Part shown: positions 4,712 to 5,305 of the stretch, one piece after another
How positions within the stretch are numbered: the first letter of the stretch is position 1
How the letters are laid out: each line of letters starts with the position of its first letter
DNA from: JAIPEI01 sp041685835
Lineage (GTDB): Bacteria; Desulfobacterota; DSM-4660; Desulfatiglandales; HGW-15
DNA length: 5,305 nt
Assembly: GCA_041685835.1 (NCBI GenBank)
Contig: JAWLEX010000172.1
Coordinates: forward strand, 1 to 5,305
Reading direction: 5' to 3'
Translations under genes and position numbers: made by a program
The notes under the pieces: model-generated
What the model saw: only the letters and a program-made list of their open reading frames with translations
What the model was told of the DNA's origin: nothing
The model's database searches: none

Positions 4712-5194
4712 ATGATGATGGGGAAACATGATCTTCAGGCCCTTGCAAGCGAACTGATCGACTCACAGAGCACCATGGCCCTGGCCACAACCGGAAACGG
4801 CGAGGCATGGGCTGCTCCGGTTTATTACGTGTTCCACAGAGGCGCATTCTACTTTTTCTCCGCCCCTGATTCGAGACACATACTGGAGGCGTTGGCAAAC
4901 AATCAGGCCTCAGCCGCCATATACCCTTTTGTGACATCGTGGAAGGAGATTCGAGGAATCCAGATGTCCGGCCGCATCCATAAGGTGAGACCCGGGCTCA
5001 AGGCTATTGAGGCTGTTCGGGCCTACGTCCAAAAGTATCCTTTTACCAGGGAGTTTTTTGATCCCGGGCAGGACCTCGATCTGGAAAATTTCGGAAACCG
5101 GTTTCGCGTACGATTGTACCGGTTCGATCCCAGTCTAGTCTATTATCTTGACAACCAGATAAGGTTCGGGTTTCGAGAGGCGATCCAGCTATGA
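4712..5194 (+). CDS. Pyridoxamine 5'-phosphate oxidase-like FMN-binding split-barrel protein, YhbP-like
   Basis: This is a 160-aa cytoplasmic protein of the FMN-binding split-barrel superfamily. The N-terminal part (SQSTMALATTGNGEAWAAPV, then YYVFHRGAFYFFS) forms the first barrel strands. WKEIRGIQMSGRIHKV fits the central strand region, and the C-terminal YYLDNQIRFGFRE resembles the DNxxGFGxR ending of YhbP-type proteins. Members bind FMN, F420 or haem-like cofactors; the substrate is unknown here. It is not a true PdxH, being shorter and lacking that enzyme's C-terminal block. Start: ATG codons at 4712, 4715 and 4718 are in tandem, preceded by AGGGGG (4695-4700) and AAGGA (4705-4709). An in-frame ATG at 4670 would add 14 residues, but GAGGT lies only two bases before it. 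Its stop overlaps the next gene's ATG, so the pair is probably co-transcribed. Confidence 0.85.
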   Translation: MMMGKHDLQALASELIDSQSTMALATTGNGEAWAAPVYYVFHRGAFYFFSAPDSRHILEALANNQASAAIYPFVTSWKEIRGIQMSGRIHKVRPGLKAIEAVRAYVQKYPFTREFFDPGQDLDLENFGNRFRVRLYRFDPSLVYYLDNQIRFGFREAIQL

Positions 5195-5305
5195 GCCCTG
5201 TTCGAGAAGACGGGAATATTCAGGAGAACGAACGGTTGAAGGGTTTTGAGCGGGCCGTCAAGGATCTTCAAGCCGTGATGTTTGATCTGGACGGCACCCT
5301 GATAG
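5191..5305 (+). CDS. HAD-superfamily hydrolase (phosphoglycolate phosphatase-like), N-terminus only
   Basis: The frame runs off the window after 38 codons. It ends in AVMFDLDGTLI, which is HAD motif I (DxDGT), in which the first Asp of DLDGT is the nucleophile that forms the phospho-aspartate. The sequence suits the Gph/PGP-type phosphatases, but 38 residues cannot settle the substrate. ATG 5191 overlaps the preceding stop as ATGA, implying translational coupling, with GAGAGG at 5175-5180 as a possible ribosome-binding site. An in-frame TTG at 5236 with AGGAG at 5222-5226 (nine-base spacing) is a plausible alternative start. It would place motif I about 16 residues from the N-terminus, still longer than the usual lead in this family. 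Confidence 0.85.
   Translation, partial: MSPVREDGNIQENERLKGFERAVKDLQAVMFDLDGTLI

Overview
The window reads as a piece of a chromosome from an anaerobic, acyl-CoA-metabolising bacterium. The content (an ADP-forming acyl-CoA synthetase subunit, a short-chain-type acyl-CoA dehydrogenase, an enoyl-CoA hydratase remnant and a particular ZnuA subfamily) is what I would expect of a sulfate-reducing or syntrophic Desulfobacterota ('deltaproteobacterial') lineage. That assignment is inference from gene types, not a marker-gene result. No rRNA, tRNA, CRISPR array or intact mobile element was seen.

Layout, left to right. Bases 1-147 hold no gene I can name, but contain a strong 9-bp hairpin. Bases 166-1572 (+) encode an acyl-CoA synthetase (ADP-forming) alpha subunit with its catalytic histidine. 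Bases 1573-1903 are debris: a minus-strand acyl-CoA dehydrogenase fragment (about 1725-1823) abuts a plus-strand membrane-protein tail (about 1822-1890). Bases 1904-2758 (+) encode a ZnuA-like periplasmic metal-binding protein. Bases 2798-3084 (+) are the frameshifted, truncated start of an AEC-family transporter. Bases 3176-4324 (-) encode an intact acyl-CoA dehydrogenase, and just upstream of it on the same strand lies the frameshifted C-terminal remnant of an enoyl-CoA hydratase (4348 to about 4486). A sigma70-type promoter with a palindrome over its -35 box (4600-4635) drives a YhbP/PNPOx-like flavin split-barrel protein (4712-5194, +). That gene overlaps by ATGA the start of a HAD-family hydrolase cut by the window end (5191-5305, +).

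How the genes relate. The acyl-CoA synthetase subunit, the dehydrogenase and the two beta-oxidation relics share an acyl-CoA theme, but they are on different strands and do not form one intact operon. The ZnuA-like gene has no ABC partner in view. The split-barrel protein and HAD hydrolase form the one clear operon pair.

The main surprise is the density of gene relics: four fragments in about 5.3 kb, in the gaps between intact genes and invisible to a simple longest-ORF reading. The window looks like a rearranged, decaying region rather than a novel system; I found no convincing evidence of an undescribed system. The best follow-ups are the ZnuA metal-ligand substitutions, the relics, and the palindromic promoter.
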